This document shows, in pieces, positions 1-8,832 of a DNA stretch of 64,000 bases (its first letter is position 1; the number at the start of each line of letters is the position of its first letter). The notes under the pieces were generated by a model, which saw only the letters and a list, made by a program, of their open reading frames with translations, was not told the origin of the DNA and did no database searches. This stretch comes from Photobacterium aphoticum (GTDB taxonomy: Bacteria; Pseudomonadota; Gammaproteobacteria; Enterobacterales; Vibrionaceae). The position numbers and the translations under genes were made by a program. The stretch lies in the NCBI RefSeq assembly GCF_001029435.1, contig NZ_LDOV01000010.1, positions 1 through 64,000 of the forward strand, given 5' to 3'.

Positions 1-115
1 CACCTTAAGTGAACGGCATTACCGTGGTGGTCTGTTTTTTTATTATCGGCTATCACAGTAATGATAATGTCAACCTAGCCAGGTGTGAGACGGAATCATG
101 AGTGACTGTGTGACC

Positions 116-400
116 TTACTGAGCGGGTCTCGTCAGAGATTGTACCTGGCCATTTTGGAATAAAACAGGTACGACAGCGTGCACTTCTGGAAGTAATAAA
201 TATGCATCCTTGCTTGATTCATTATTCATCTCTACTACGATCTGAAGGTGTTGATTCAATGCCCGTTGCAGGGCGGGAGTGCGAATTTTTTTTCCTTGCT
301 TACCGAACTGACTATATTGACCTTTACTAGCGTAGACCCAGATATTAAATGAGTCATTACCATGCTCAAGCTGCTCGATAAAATCGGTGATATGTCTCAT
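116..400 (-). CDS. Hypothetical protein, 94 aa
   Basis: I do not recognise this small soluble protein. It begins MRHITDFIEQL and has no signal peptide, membrane segment or cysteine pair. The ATG at 400 is chosen because an AAAGGA ribosome-binding site sits about 8 nt upstream; an in-frame start 21 nt earlier lacks one. The N-terminal 20 residues look helical and the middle is basic (KQGKKIRTPALQRALNQH). It is divergent from tag across an AT-rich 376-bp gap. It is probably a real gene, but no function can be offered. Confidence 0.5.
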   Translation of the reverse strand: MRHITDFIEQLEHGNDSFNIWVYASKGQYSQFGKQGKKIRTPALQRALNQHLQIVVEMNNESSKDAYLLLPEVHAVVPVLFQNGQVQSLTRPAQ

Positions 401-722
401 AAAAGTCCTTTTATAAATCAATATCTTTGTATTGACGTCCCTATTATGGAAGGAAGGGTGTATTTTTCAATTTGATTTACACGCCCCCATTCTGTTTGTG
501 TGAAGTGCTTTGCATAAATCTGCAAAATAACGCCTCAGGTGTAATATAACAGCAACAATTTTCAATGTGTAACCTTTTTGTAACAGAGGGTTGTGGCACA
601 TTATGACCCAAATTTTAAGTCTATATCATGTAAGGAAATTTCATTAAAATAAGACGTTTTTCGAGACGCTTCACAACTCTGTCATTCTGGCTGGCAATAG
701 CAGTTATGTGCTTATTGAAAGG

Positions 723-738
723 TCGCGTTATAACGCGA
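723..738. promoter_or_regulatory. Perfect 16-bp palindrome upstream of tag
   Basis: TCGCGTTATAACGCGA is perfectly self-complementary and ends 38 bp before the tag start codon, where a repressor or activator dimer could bind. The rest of the 401-776 gap is AT-rich and contains no gene that I can support. I do not recognise the palindrome as a known regulator's consensus, so the operator role is inferred from symmetry and position only. Confidence 0.4.
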
Positions 739-776
739 TGTAACACGACAACCATGAGAGAAATAAAGGTAGCAGC

Positions 777-1397
777 ATGGATGAACACAATATAATCAAT
801 GACGCAGACAACGGTGTCTGTGCATGGGCAATGAAGCAGCCAATTGAGCGGATTTACCACGATCAGGAGTGGGGTCGCATTAGCTTAGATAATGAATATC
901 TGTTTGAATTTTTGACCTTAGAAGGGGCGCAAGCCGGACTTAGCTGGTACACGGTGTTAAAACGCCGCGATGCGTATCGCGCTGCTTTTGAGGGCTATTG
1001 TTTGGATACATTGGCGCAGTATGAGGCAGAAAAAGTCGAAGAAATCATCGAAAAGTATGATGTCATTAAACACAGGGGGAAAATTCAGTCGGTGTTTAAT
1101 AATGCCCGGGCAGCCAAAGCATTAATTGCAGAATATGGCTCTTTATCGGCAGCATTATGGCAATTTGTCGATCATCAACCGGTAATTAACCATTGGCAGA
1201 AACAGGAAGATATTCCGACCTCAACACCTGCATCCAAAGCAATGAGTCGCTTTTTAAAGAAAAAAGGCTTCAGTTTTGTGGGAGAAACGATTTGTTATGC
1301 CTTTATGCAGGCGGTAGGCATGGTGAATGATCATTTAGTGACATGCCCTTGCCATCAGGCGGTACAGCAAAATATGGCTGAGAAGTATGAACAATAA
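777..1397 (+). CDS. tag: DNA-3-methyladenine glycosylase I
   Basis: This base-excision-repair enzyme removes 3-methyladenine from alkylated DNA. The 206-aa protein follows E. coli Tag along its length. Landmarks are YHDQEWG near residues 27-33, LEGAQAGLSW with the base-recognition Glu at 49, KHRGKI at 98-103 and IPTSTPAS. The zinc-snap ligands are preserved as Cys15, His28, His186 and Cys190, with the last two in the family's H-x3-C spacing. The N terminus is about ten residues longer than E. coli Tag. An AAAGG ribosome-binding site precedes the ATG. It is monocistronic, with a perfect palindrome in its upstream region. Confidence 0.95.
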   Translation: MDEHNIINDADNGVCAWAMKQPIERIYHDQEWGRISLDNEYLFEFLTLEGAQAGLSWYTVLKRRDAYRAAFEGYCLDTLAQYEAEKVEEIIEKYDVIKHRGKIQSVFNNARAAKALIAEYGSLSAALWQFVDHQPVINHWQKQEDIPTSTPASKAMSRFLKKKGFSFVGETICYAFMQAVGMVNDHLVTCPCHQAVQQNMAEKYEQ

Positions 1398-1510
1398 GTC
1401 ACCGACAACCGCTAAATAGTCGGAAGTTGGGTGGTGATACCTGACATTCCCAAGTATTATACTGGCGAACTGTTCTTGCACGTATTTTTGAATTATTTAG
1501 TGGGTCATCC

Positions 1511-2449
1511 ATGTCTGAAACAGCGATAAAAACCATTCGTCGAGCCACCTGGGTCGGCTCAATTGTCAATATTGCCTTGGCGGGCGTTAAAATATCGGTC
1601 GGTAAATTGACCGGCAGTCAGGCATTGGTGGCTGATGGTATTCACAGTTTGTCAGATTTGGTGACCGATACCGCTATTTTGATCGGTTCCCGTTATTGGA
1701 CTGCACCGGCTGATAAAGAACACCCTTATGGACATGGGCGTTTTGAAACCCTGACCAATATCTTCATTGGTGTGTTATTGGCTCTGGTGGGTATTGGCAT
1801 TGGTTGGGATGCGTTAAGCGCGATTGGCCATGAAGCGACGAATTCACCGGGTATGCTGGCCTTTATTGCGGCGGTCGCGTCCATTGTCGCTAAAGAAGTG
1901 TTGTACCGCTGGACAGTGGTACAGGCAAAGCGCATTAACAGCCGCTCGTTGCACGCCAATGCCTGGCACCACCGTTCGGATGCCTTGAGTTCGCTGCCGG
2001 TCGCTGTGGCTGTGGTCGCGAACTACGTGGCGCCAGGGTTACATTACCTGGATCAGATCGCCGCGTTGTTGGTGACTGCGATGATCCTGAAAGCCGCTTT
2101 TGACATTTTGTGGCCAGCGATTCAGGAGTTAACGGACGCAGAAGCGGACAGCGATATTGACGTGAAGATCCAACAATACGCTGAAGAAGTGCCGCAAATT
2201 AAAGAAGTGCATGCGATCCGTAACCGCCGTACGGGGAGTACGATTTTGCTCGACTTCCATATGCTGGTCGATCCGGACATGAGCGTAGATAAAGCGCATG
2301 CTATCAGTGAGAACTTCAAGCGCTATATTCTGGCACAACTGGATGAAGTGGTGGATGTGATCATTCACATTGAGCCATACACCTGCGCAGAGCGTGTGGT
2401 GAATCCATGCTGTGAAGATAAAAAATGCGATGATACAAACCAGCATTAA
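1511..2449 (+). CDS. Cation diffusion facilitator, zinc-type (FieF/YiiP-like)
   Basis: This is an inner-membrane metal/proton antiporter of the CDF family, 312 aa, with about six transmembrane helices in the first 205 residues and a cytoplasmic C-terminal domain. The metal-site motifs in helices 2 and 5 are HSLSD (His45, Asp49) and HHRSD (His153, Asp157). This HxxxD/HxxxD arrangement is usual for Zn2+ CDFs, whereas E. coli YiiP has DxxxD in helix 2. HPYGHGRFETL in the first cytoplasmic loop is typical of the family. The tail carries CCEDKKC and a terminal His, which could be an extra metal-binding patch. A terminator follows directly. Confidence 0.9.
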   Translation: MSETAIKTIRRATWVGSIVNIALAGVKISVGKLTGSQALVADGIHSLSDLVTDTAILIGSRYWTAPADKEHPYGHGRFETLTNIFIGVLLALVGIGIGWDALSAIGHEATNSPGMLAFIAAVASIVAKEVLYRWTVVQAKRINSRSLHANAWHHRSDALSSLPVAVAVVANYVAPGLHYLDQIAALLVTAMILKAAFDILWPAIQELTDAEADSDIDVKIQQYAEEVPQIKEVHAIRNRRTGSTILLDFHMLVDPDMSVDKAHAISENFKRYILAQLDEVVDVIIHIEPYTCAERVVNPCCEDKKCDDTNQH

Positions 2450-2476
2450 TAGGCGCTGACTCGGTTTGTTACATCC

Positions 2477-2507
2477 CACCCCGAGCCTGTCTCGGGGTGT
2501 TTGTTTT
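2477..2507 (+). terminator. Rho-independent terminator after the CDF gene
   Basis: A 9-bp perfect stem CACCCCGAG/CTCGGGGTG with a 5-nt loop is followed by TTTGTTTT. Confidence 0.85.
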
Positions 2508-2611
2508 AGGGTATATCCATACCGCCTAAATTTTTCTTACCCTGAATGTGTCTTACCGCGATTAAAGCGGTAAGCGTGTTTCCTTCCTCTGTTGTATTTG
2601 TAGGTTTATTG

Positions 2612-3772
2612 ATGTCTTTTCGACGTTTTCGTATTTGGGCGACAGCGATGCTGGTCTGCCTGCTTTCTGGTTGTTCCTTACTTGAAGTTAAAATTGAAAG
2701 CCAAACCGTGCCGCTGACTCAGCAAGAGCTGAACATGCGACTCATGACCCGTGAGTACGCCCAGCAGTTTTTTGCCCAAGTTGAGCAGGCGGCCGATGTG
2801 CTGCACACCCGCTATCCGTCACGTGATAGCGTGAACCAGTCCAACGTGTTGTTGTGGAAAATCAATGCGGAAGAAGGTTTACAATCTGCGGCGTATCAGG
2901 TCTCACCAATGGCTGCATTGATCGATACGTGGGTTTTTGCCAAGCAGATGGAGCAGTTTTATGTGAGTGGTGCTGGCCAACATGTGTTTGTGACGCAAGA
3001 AGCACAGACCGTGTCGGTACATTTGGCAAATGAAGTAGAGAAACTAGCCCAAACGTTGTTAAAGAAAGCGGTATTTACCCAGAGTAAAGCCTTTGTCGAT
3101 GCGTTTGTGGCCCAGTACCCGTTTGCTGATGTCAGCATGATCCGCACACCGGCGTACCGCGCATGGTTAAAAGCCAACAGCATTAATGCTGAAGAAGCGG
3201 TGACGACACTGGGTACCATGCCAGAGGCGATTGGCGATGTGTCCGATCGTTTGAGCTTGGTCTCTGAACAGACGCCAAAGATCATGACGTGGAAGGCGCA
3301 ACTGTTGGCGTTAAACAGCTCGGCCAGCATTGAGCAGGTCAATGTGGCGCTAAATAGCTTGAAAGTGTCTTCCGACGCATTTAAGGATTTTATCGATAAT
3401 AACCCGGAATACATGCGTGACTTGGCCGCGCAAATGGCCATTGAATTGCAACCTTTGGTGAATGATATCGACGCCAAAACGGCGCAGCGTTTAGTGCAAT
3501 TGAGTATTGAGCGTCAGGCGTTAGAAACCATGGTGGCACGTGAGCGTCAGGAAATTGCACTGATCATCGATCAGCAACGTACTCAGTTTACGCAAGACAT
3601 AAATCAAGCCTCACAAGAGGTGGTGGATCTGGCGATGACCAAGTTGATCGAGTTGATCAAAAGTACCATTCTGTATTTCGTGCTGTTCATTGGGGTGATT
3701 TTCTTTGCGCCATTAGGATTAGGGTATTACCTGGGTAAACGATCTGCGGTGCGTGCCGTGACGGCGAAATAG
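2612..3772 (+). CDS. Lipoprotein with C-terminal membrane helix, chemotaxis-protein-like
   Basis: The start at 2612 gives MSFRRFRIWATAMLVCLLSGC, a lipoprotein signal with lipobox LLSGC; an upstream in-frame ATG would bury this signal. The mature protein is mostly alpha-helical with long amphipathic stretches, for example around IERQALETMVARERQEIALI. It ends in one hydrophobic segment (STILYFVLFIGVIFFAPLGL) and a short basic tail. It would therefore be anchored at both ends of the envelope. Similar Vibrio proteins have been labelled chemotaxis proteins, but no MCP hairpin or HAMP domain is visible. Function unknown. Confidence 0.7.
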   Translation: MSFRRFRIWATAMLVCLLSGCSLLEVKIESQTVPLTQQELNMRLMTREYAQQFFAQVEQAADVLHTRYPSRDSVNQSNVLLWKINAEEGLQSAAYQVSPMAALIDTWVFAKQMEQFYVSGAGQHVFVTQEAQTVSVHLANEVEKLAQTLLKKAVFTQSKAFVDAFVAQYPFADVSMIRTPAYRAWLKANSINAEEAVTTLGTMPEAIGDVSDRLSLVSEQTPKIMTWKAQLLALNSSASIEQVNVALNSLKVSSDAFKDFIDNNPEYMRDLAAQMAIELQPLVNDIDAKTAQRLVQLSIERQALETMVARERQEIALIIDQQRTQFTQDINQASQEVVDLAMTKLIELIKSTILYFVLFIGVIFFAPLGLGYYLGKRSAVRAVTAK

Positions 3773-3989
3773 CCCGAATTGCACAAAAAGGGAAAAAGTT
3801 GGAAAAAGTAGGGATGTAATGGCATGAAGAAGGGAATGTGCAGGTTGTCTCAATGTTGAGATACGCAACCTCACACCCATCCGCTAACCTCTTAATATTA
3901 GGGCATTGCTTCCTCGCCAGCCGTTTTTTGTGATGGCAGTGCCTTTTCGAACCGCATTAGGATTAACCACCGCGTGCAAGGAGGGAAAG

Positions 3990-4376
3990 ATGCCATTAGT
4001 CCGAATTAAGTCGTTACCCTTTGCTCAAGATGTGAATGTGCCCCGGGTGCTGAATTTGCTGTCGCATGCATTAGCGGAAGCCAATGAGATTGAGTTGCGT
4101 CATGTGATGGCGACATGGGATTACATGACCCCTCATCATTATGCGCATGGTGGTAAGCATGTGGAAACACAGCCAGAGTTCAGCCACCCTATATTGGTGC
4201 ATCTGTTTGCGCCGAACTTTAACACTGAAGAGCAGATTGCAGCGATGTTGGAGTTGATTGCCAGCACACTATCAGAGCAACTGCCGGTGGATAAACGTAA
4301 CGTCTTTATCAACTATTCCCCTGCATACAGCGACGGTGTGTATGATGAAGGCCACGTTGTGGAATGGGACATGTAG
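3990..4376 (+). CDS. Small DUF1904/tautomerase-superfamily-like protein
   Basis: The start is set by a strong AAGGAGG at about 3978-3984, giving a 128-aa protein beginning MPLVRIKSLPF. The Pro immediately after Met, a beta-strand-like N terminus and a length near 110-130 aa resemble DUF1904 proteins, which are related to the 4-oxalocrotonate tautomerase fold where Pro1 is catalytic. I infer this from shape rather than from a decisive motif. The C-terminal half reads as a second strand-helix unit (HPILVHLFAPNFNTEEQ) and ends in an acidic segment. It stands alone between two terminators. The substrate is unknown. Confidence 0.55.
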   Translation: MPLVRIKSLPFAQDVNVPRVLNLLSHALAEANEIELRHVMATWDYMTPHHYAHGGKHVETQPEFSHPILVHLFAPNFNTEEQIAAMLELIASTLSEQLPVDKRNVFINYSPAYSDGVYDEGHVVEWDM

Positions 4377-4402
4377 CGATCCAGCACACAGAATTTGCAA
4401 AA

Positions 4403-4433
4403 AAGCCAGCCTGAGAAGGTTGGCTTTTTTTTG
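4403..4433 (+). terminator. Rho-independent terminator
   Basis: Stem AAGCCAGCCT/AGGTTGGCTT (one G-T pair) with a 4-nt loop is followed by eight T residues. Confidence 0.9.
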
Positions 4434-4604
4434 GCGTTTTTCATGCATAGGTATAAGAAAATCAGGATAAAAGGTATTCATTTGTGCGTATTTATGCGTG
4501 AAGTGTTGAAAAGAGGTACGCCGAAATAAAAGAATAACCATTTACGGTTACCGCGCAAAATGTGAATATTTTGTTATTGATGTAGAGGTAAAGGGTAGGG
4601 AGTG

Positions 4605-5942
4605 ATGATGACCGCATACGAAGCGAACTTTGATGGATTAGTTGGCCCAACGCACAATTATGGCGGATTATCGTTTGGGAATGTGGCCTCTGCCAAGCAC
4701 CAAGCACAGCCGTCAAACCCGAAACTGGCCGCCAAACAAGGCCTGGCGAAGATGAAAGCGTTAGCTGATCTGGGATTGGTGCAGGGCGTGTTAGCACCTC
4801 AGGCTCGGCCGGATATTCCCACGTTACGCCGATTAGGTTTCCGTGGCAGTGATCAACAGGTGATCGCGCAAGCGGCACAACAGGCCCCGCAGATATTGGC
4901 TGCCTGTAGCTCGGCATCCAGTATGTGGACGGCAAACGCAGCAACAGTGTCACCCTCTGCCGATACCGCCGACGGCAAGGTGCATTTCACGCCTGCCAAT
5001 CTCATCAATAAATTTCACCGCGCTATTGAACATGACGTGACCGGGCGGATCCTGAAGGCCACGTTTGCGGATGATGCGCATTTTGTTCATCATGCCGCGT
5101 TACCACCTTCTGAGCATTTTGGTGATGAAGGGGCGGCCAACCACACCCGTTTTTGCCATGAATACGGTGAGCAAGGGGTTGAGTTCTTTGTGTATGGGCG
5201 ACATGCTTTTGATGATCGTTTCCCTGCACCCTCACGCTATCCCGCCCGCCACACCTTTGAAGCCAGTGAAGCGGTCGCACGTTTGCATCAGTTGGATGCG
5301 AAACACGTGGTGTATGCGCAGCAAAACCCTGCTGTGATTGATCAGGGCGTGTTCCACAATGATGTGATTGCGGTCGGTAACAAGAATCTGTTGTTCTGTC
5401 ATGAACTGGCTTTTCTCGATCCCCAAGCTGTGTATGCCACGCTGAGTGACCGTATGGGAGAGGGCTTTTCGATTATCGAAGTGCCGGTAGATGACGTGCC
5501 ATTGCACGATGCGGTGTCTAGCTACCTGTTTAACTCACAATTGCTCTCGTTGCCCAATGGCGAGACCTTATTGGTGTTGCCACAAGAGTGCCGTGAGAAT
5601 ACGAGAGTGTGGGATTATGTCTCGTATTTACTGGCGGAAGAACGCGGTATTGATCAGGTACAATTTTTCGATTTAAAGCAGAGTATGGCTAACGGGGGCG
5701 GCCCAGCTTGTTTGCGTTTACGGGTGGTATTGACCGACGCTGAACTGGCGGCAGTGAATCCTCATACACTGATGAATGCGACCTTGTTCCAGCAACTTAA
5801 TACCTGGGTGGATACGCATTATCGTGATCGCTTAACTGACGCGGATTTAGCGGATCCGCAATTATGGGAAGAATCTCGCACGGCGTTAGACTCCCTGACG
5901 CAAATCATGGGATTAGGTGCCATTTATCCGTTTCAGCGCTAG
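4605..5942 (+). CDS. astB: N-succinylarginine dihydrolase
   Basis: This is the second enzyme of the arginine succinyltransferase pathway. It converts N2-succinylarginine to N2-succinylornithine, two ammonia and CO2. At 445 aa it matches E. coli AstB (447 aa) nearly end to end: [19 protein letters not shown] near the start, [13 protein letters not shown], and [18 protein letters not shown]. The catalytic Glu (GDEGAANH, Glu175), His (FHNDVIAV, His251) and Cys ([11 protein letters not shown], Cys369) are all in place. A GTG sits directly before two ATGs; the first ATG is used here. The other ast genes (astC, astA, astD) are not adjacent, so the rest of the pathway must be encoded elsewhere. Confidence 0.97.
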   Translation: MMTAYEANFDGLVGPTHNYGGLSFGNVASAKHQAQPSNPKLAAKQGLAKMKALADLGLVQGVLAPQARPDIPTLRRLGFRGSDQQVIAQAAQQAPQILAACSSASSMWTANAATVSPSADTADGKVHFTPANLINKFHRAIEHDVTGRILKATFADDAHFVHHAALPPSEHFGDEGAANHTRFCHEYGEQGVEFFVYGRHAFDDRFPAPSRYPARHTFEASEAVARLHQLDAKHVVYAQQNPAVIDQGVFHNDVIAVGNKNLLFCHELAFLDPQAVYATLSDRMGEGFSIIEVPVDDVPLHDAVSSYLFNSQLLSLPNGETLLVLPQECRENTRVWDYVSYLLAEERGIDQVQFFDLKQSMANGGGPACLRLRVVLTDAELAAVNPHTLMNATLFQQLNTWVDTHYRDRLTDADLADPQLWEESRTALDSLTQIMGLGAIYPFQR

Positions 5943-6015
5943 TTTCCGAGTGGGCCAGGGTTTTGGTATACTTGACGGCATTCAATGATAACCCTGTGCC
6001 CGTGACGGAGTCTCC

Positions 6016-6537
6016 ATGGCCAAGCTATCCCTTCAAGAGCAGCTATTGCAAGCTGGTCTTATTGATAAGAAAAAACTGAAAAAAGCGGGTAAGTCGACGA
6101 AAAAATCGCGCACCTTGCGTAAAGAAGCCAAAGCGGCAGTTGAAGCGAACAAAGCATCGCAATTGGCGCAAGATCAGGAATTGAACCGCCAGAAGCAGGC
6201 AGAAGCTGAGAAAAAAGCCATTGCCTCTCAGGTAAAACAACTGATTGAAATGAACAAAGTGGATAACACTGACGGTGATATTGGTTACAACTTCACTGAC
6301 GGCGCGTTAGTGAAAAAGCTGTATGTGGACAAGAAAACACAAGATCAGCTAGTGAGCGGCCGTTTGGCGATTGCCCGTTTGGGTGAGAGCTATGTGATTA
6401 TCCCTGGCGTGGTGGCAGATAAGATCAGCCAGCGCGATGAGACCAGTGTGGTACTGAACAACGTGGTGTCTGAACAAGAGATTGATGAAGACGATCCGTA
6501 TGCGGCGTTCCAGATCCCTGATGATCTGATGTGGTAA
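6016..6537 (+). CDS. yaiL: DUF2058 family protein YaiL
   Basis: The 173-aa protein has the YaiL arrangement: MAKLSLQEQLLQAGLID at the start, then a highly basic Lys-rich helix (residues about 17-45) that may bind nucleic acid. A coiled-coil stretch runs to about residue 80, followed by a compact C-terminal domain (IGYNFTDGALVKKLYV, LAIARLGESYVIIPG) and an acidic tail EDDPYAAFQIPDDLMW. It has been called a nucleoprotein/polysaccharide-associated protein, but no biochemical role is established. It follows astB by 74 bp and has its own terminator. Confidence 0.85.
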   Translation: MAKLSLQEQLLQAGLIDKKKLKKAGKSTKKSRTLRKEAKAAVEANKASQLAQDQELNRQKQAEAEKKAIASQVKQLIEMNKVDNTDGDIGYNFTDGALVKKLYVDKKTQDQLVSGRLAIARLGESYVIIPGVVADKISQRDETSVVLNNVVSEQEIDEDDPYAAFQIPDDLMW

Positions 6538-6558
6538 TACACATCGCTTAAATCGTGA

Positions 6559-6588
6559 AAAGCCCAAGTTCTGACTTGGGCTTTTTTT
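6559..6588 (+). terminator. Rho-independent terminator after yaiL
   Basis: Perfect stem AAAGCCCAAGT/ACTTGGGCTTT with a TCTG loop and a T-run. Confidence 0.9.
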
Positions 6589-6632
6589 ATGCCCATATGA
6601 TGGCATTGGCCTTGCTCATACGTGAACGAATC

Positions 6633-7625
6633 TCACGAGGAAGTGTGGCTCATCAGAGGCTGAGAGACGGGTCGGGGACGGCTTTTCGTTAAAAATTGCG
6701 CGATGGCTTGGTATGTTGTGGCGCAAGCATCAGGTACCAAGGCTTCTAAATTCAGATAGGCATGGATCATGGTATCCATATGGATATGCTCACCGGCGAC
6801 ATCATGGATGCGTAGCTTGTCGTAATAGCGGCGCCCTTCATCACGCAGCGGATCGAATTCCGCCGTAATGATCAGCGTGGCAGGATGTGTGGGTGCAATA
6901 GGCTGAAACAGCGGTGAGGCTTTGGCGCGATCTTCATCTTGCTGAAAATAATGATCAAAATACCAATGAATTTTGCTGCTCTCTAATAAGTAACCCTGCT
7001 GAAGCTGAAAAATGGATGGGCTGGATAAGGTGTAATCGAGGCTGGGGTAGATCAACACCAATTGATCAACCGGCATGCCCAATTGCGCCACTTTGTCTAA
7101 TAGGCGGTGTTGTTGAACAAGGGTGGCAGCCAGCGCACCGCCTGCAGAATCGCCCATCACGGTGACTGAAGGTGTAAACCGTAATTGGTGCTCGCGTAAT
7201 GTGTCCCGCAGGTGAACCAGACTGGCTAAACAGTCATTGAGTCCGTGCGGATAAGGGAATTCTGGCGCCAGGCGATAATCCACGCTGACGACAATGTGTT
7301 GGCAAGTGGTGGCAATGTGTCGGCAAATCGGCGTGTAAATCTCACTATTACCGCACATGTGGCCCCCTCCGTGGAAAAACAGGATGACGGGTAAGGGTTG
7401 ACTCGGCACCGGATGGAAAATGCGGCATGGCACATGGGTGTGATGGAGCGTGGTCTGCAATTCGGTTTGCACAGCAGGCACAGGTTGTGAAAATTGCTGA
7501 GTAATGGTCTGCAGCCCCAGACGTGCAAGGACTGGCGTGGGCACAACCCCCATCGCCAGTGACTGTGCCACAGTCAGGTTAAATTGTGTTAGCCACGTTT
7601 GCAGGGTGAGTGGAAGTACGGGCAT
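6633..7625 (-). CDS. Alpha/beta hydrolase, hormone-sensitive-lipase (GDSAG) family
   Basis: This is a carboxylic-ester hydrolase of the bacterial HSL family. The oxyanion-hole motif HGGG is at residues 85-88 and the nucleophile elbow GDSAGG places Ser160. The acid is Asp258 in EFDPLRDEG and His288 lies in MIHAYLNL. No signal peptide is present, so it should be cytoplasmic. AAGGA spaced for the ATG at 7625 fixes the start; an ATG two codons earlier is too close to it. The 5' end overlaps the 3' end of the upstream LysR gene by 47 bp on the same strand, which suggests co-transcription and translational coupling. The substrate is unknown; short-chain esters are typical. Confidence 0.88.
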   Translation of the reverse strand: MPVLPLTLQTWLTQFNLTVAQSLAMGVVPTPVLARLGLQTITQQFSQPVPAVQTELQTTLHHTHVPCRIFHPVPSQPLPVILFFHGGGHMCGNSEIYTPICRHIATTCQHIVVSVDYRLAPEFPYPHGLNDCLASLVHLRDTLREHQLRFTPSVTVMGDSAGGALAATLVQQHRLLDKVAQLGMPVDQLVLIYPSLDYTLSSPSIFQLQQGYLLESSKIHWYFDHYFQQDEDRAKASPLFQPIAPTHPATLIITAEFDPLRDEGRRYYDKLRIHDVAGEHIHMDTMIHAYLNLEALVPDACATTYQAIAQFLTKSRPRPVSQPLMSHTSS

Positions 7626-8538
7626 GGGCATGTCCTTGCTGTTGCTTAAGGGCTGGAATGCGATTAATCAGGTAATCTTTGAAATTAGCACAGCGAGCAG
7701 GCATATATTTACGTGGTTTAAAATATAAATTGAGTTCAAATTGGCTGCTGACATAATTTTCTAATACGGGCACCAGTCGCCCTTGGGCCAATTCTGCTTT
7801 GATCAGGCTAATGGGCAGGTACGCGATCCCACCGCCTGCGATGGCAATATTTTTCAATATTTCACTGTCATCAGCTTCTACTGTTTGGGCAATCTCTACT
7901 GAGGAATATTCACCGTTTAACTCAAAAATCCACCGGTTGCCGCCGACTAACGTCGTGGCGTACAGGCATCGATGGTTTTTAAGATCATCGGGGATCACCG
8001 GCCGCCCCTGCATGTTTATATATTGAGGGGAGCAGCAGGCCATGAGCGGTTCTCGGAGTAGAGCCCGTTTCACCAGCAAGCTGTCTTTATCTTGAAAGCC
8101 TCGGTAGGTGGCATTGGCTCGAATCGCAAAATCCACGTCATGGACATGATCGACTTCGAAGGCTGTTTCCAGTACCACAAAGTTAATCGAGGGGTGATGT
8201 TGCAGGTATTCACCAATAATTTGGCTCAGATAATGTTTAGCAAATAACGGCGTACTGGCAATTTTAATGGTGCCTTTGTCCTCATTACTGAGGTTTTGCA
8301 CTTCATTAAACACATCATCAATTTGGGTGTGGATCAGACTAAAACGGTCAAATAACCGTTGGCCAGCTTGGGTTAAGGTGATTTTACGCGTGGTGCGCTT
8401 TAATAAACTGACCCCCATGGACGCCTCTAACTCATTCAACCAGCGGCTGGCCGCCGATGCAGAGATATTATTGAGCTTCGCCGCCTCGCTGATCGAGCCA
8501 GTGCGCACAACGTGGAGGAAGAAGACAACCTTGTCTAA
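7579..8538 (-). CDS. LysR-family transcriptional regulator
   Basis: The 319-aa protein has an N-terminal winged helix-turn-helix (residues about 1-60, with ISEAAKLNNISASAASRWLNELE and LLKRTTRKITLTQAG) and a two-lobed effector-binding domain. The start at 8538 (MLDKVVFFLHVVRTGS) matches the family's usual N terminus; in-frame codons upstream would add 46 non-homologous residues. The last residues after LKQQQ are low-complexity and overlap the esterase start. The gene is divergent from an SDR gene over a 294-bp intergenic region, so one or both of its neighbours are likely targets. Confidence 0.9.
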   Translation of the reverse strand, partial: LDKVVFFLHVVRTGSISEAAKLNNISASAASRWLNELEASMGVSLLKRTTRKITLTQAGQRLFDRFSLIHTQIDDVFNEVQNLSNEDKGTIKIASTPLFAKHYLSQIIGEYLQHHPSINFVVLETAFEVDHVHDVDFAIRANATYRGFQDKDSLLVKRALLREPLMACCSPQYINMQGRPVIPDDLKNHRCLYATTLVGGNRWIFELNGEYSSVEIAQTVEADDSEILKNIAIAGGGIAYLPISLIKAELAQGRLVPVLENYVSSQFELNLYFKPRKYMPARCANFKDYLINRIPALKQQQGHAHARTSTHPANVANTI

Positions 8539-8832
8539 CATGAGCGACCTTGCAGGAAATGTACTTCTCTCATTTATAGCAAAGAAGGCAAAGTAAAACC
8601 AATGACCCTGTTTTTTGTATGTGAATAGTGAACTTTGCCCCAAATATAGCGGAAAGGGATAGTTCTTTTTCTGCAAAAGTGATTTGCATCTATGTGAGTA
8701 ATTATTGACCAGGAGTCATCTACACTAGGGTTATAGTGAGTTGTGAAACCCGACACAGCTGTTGGCGCTCTCGCGGATACCACTCTACCCATTTTGACAT
8801 TGACTCGTTTTGGTATTGATTAAGGGGAACTT

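Noticed and set aside
621-860. Minus-strand frame across the tag promoter
   Set aside because: It overlaps the tag start antisense and has no ribosome-binding site; its hydrophobic stretch appears incidental.
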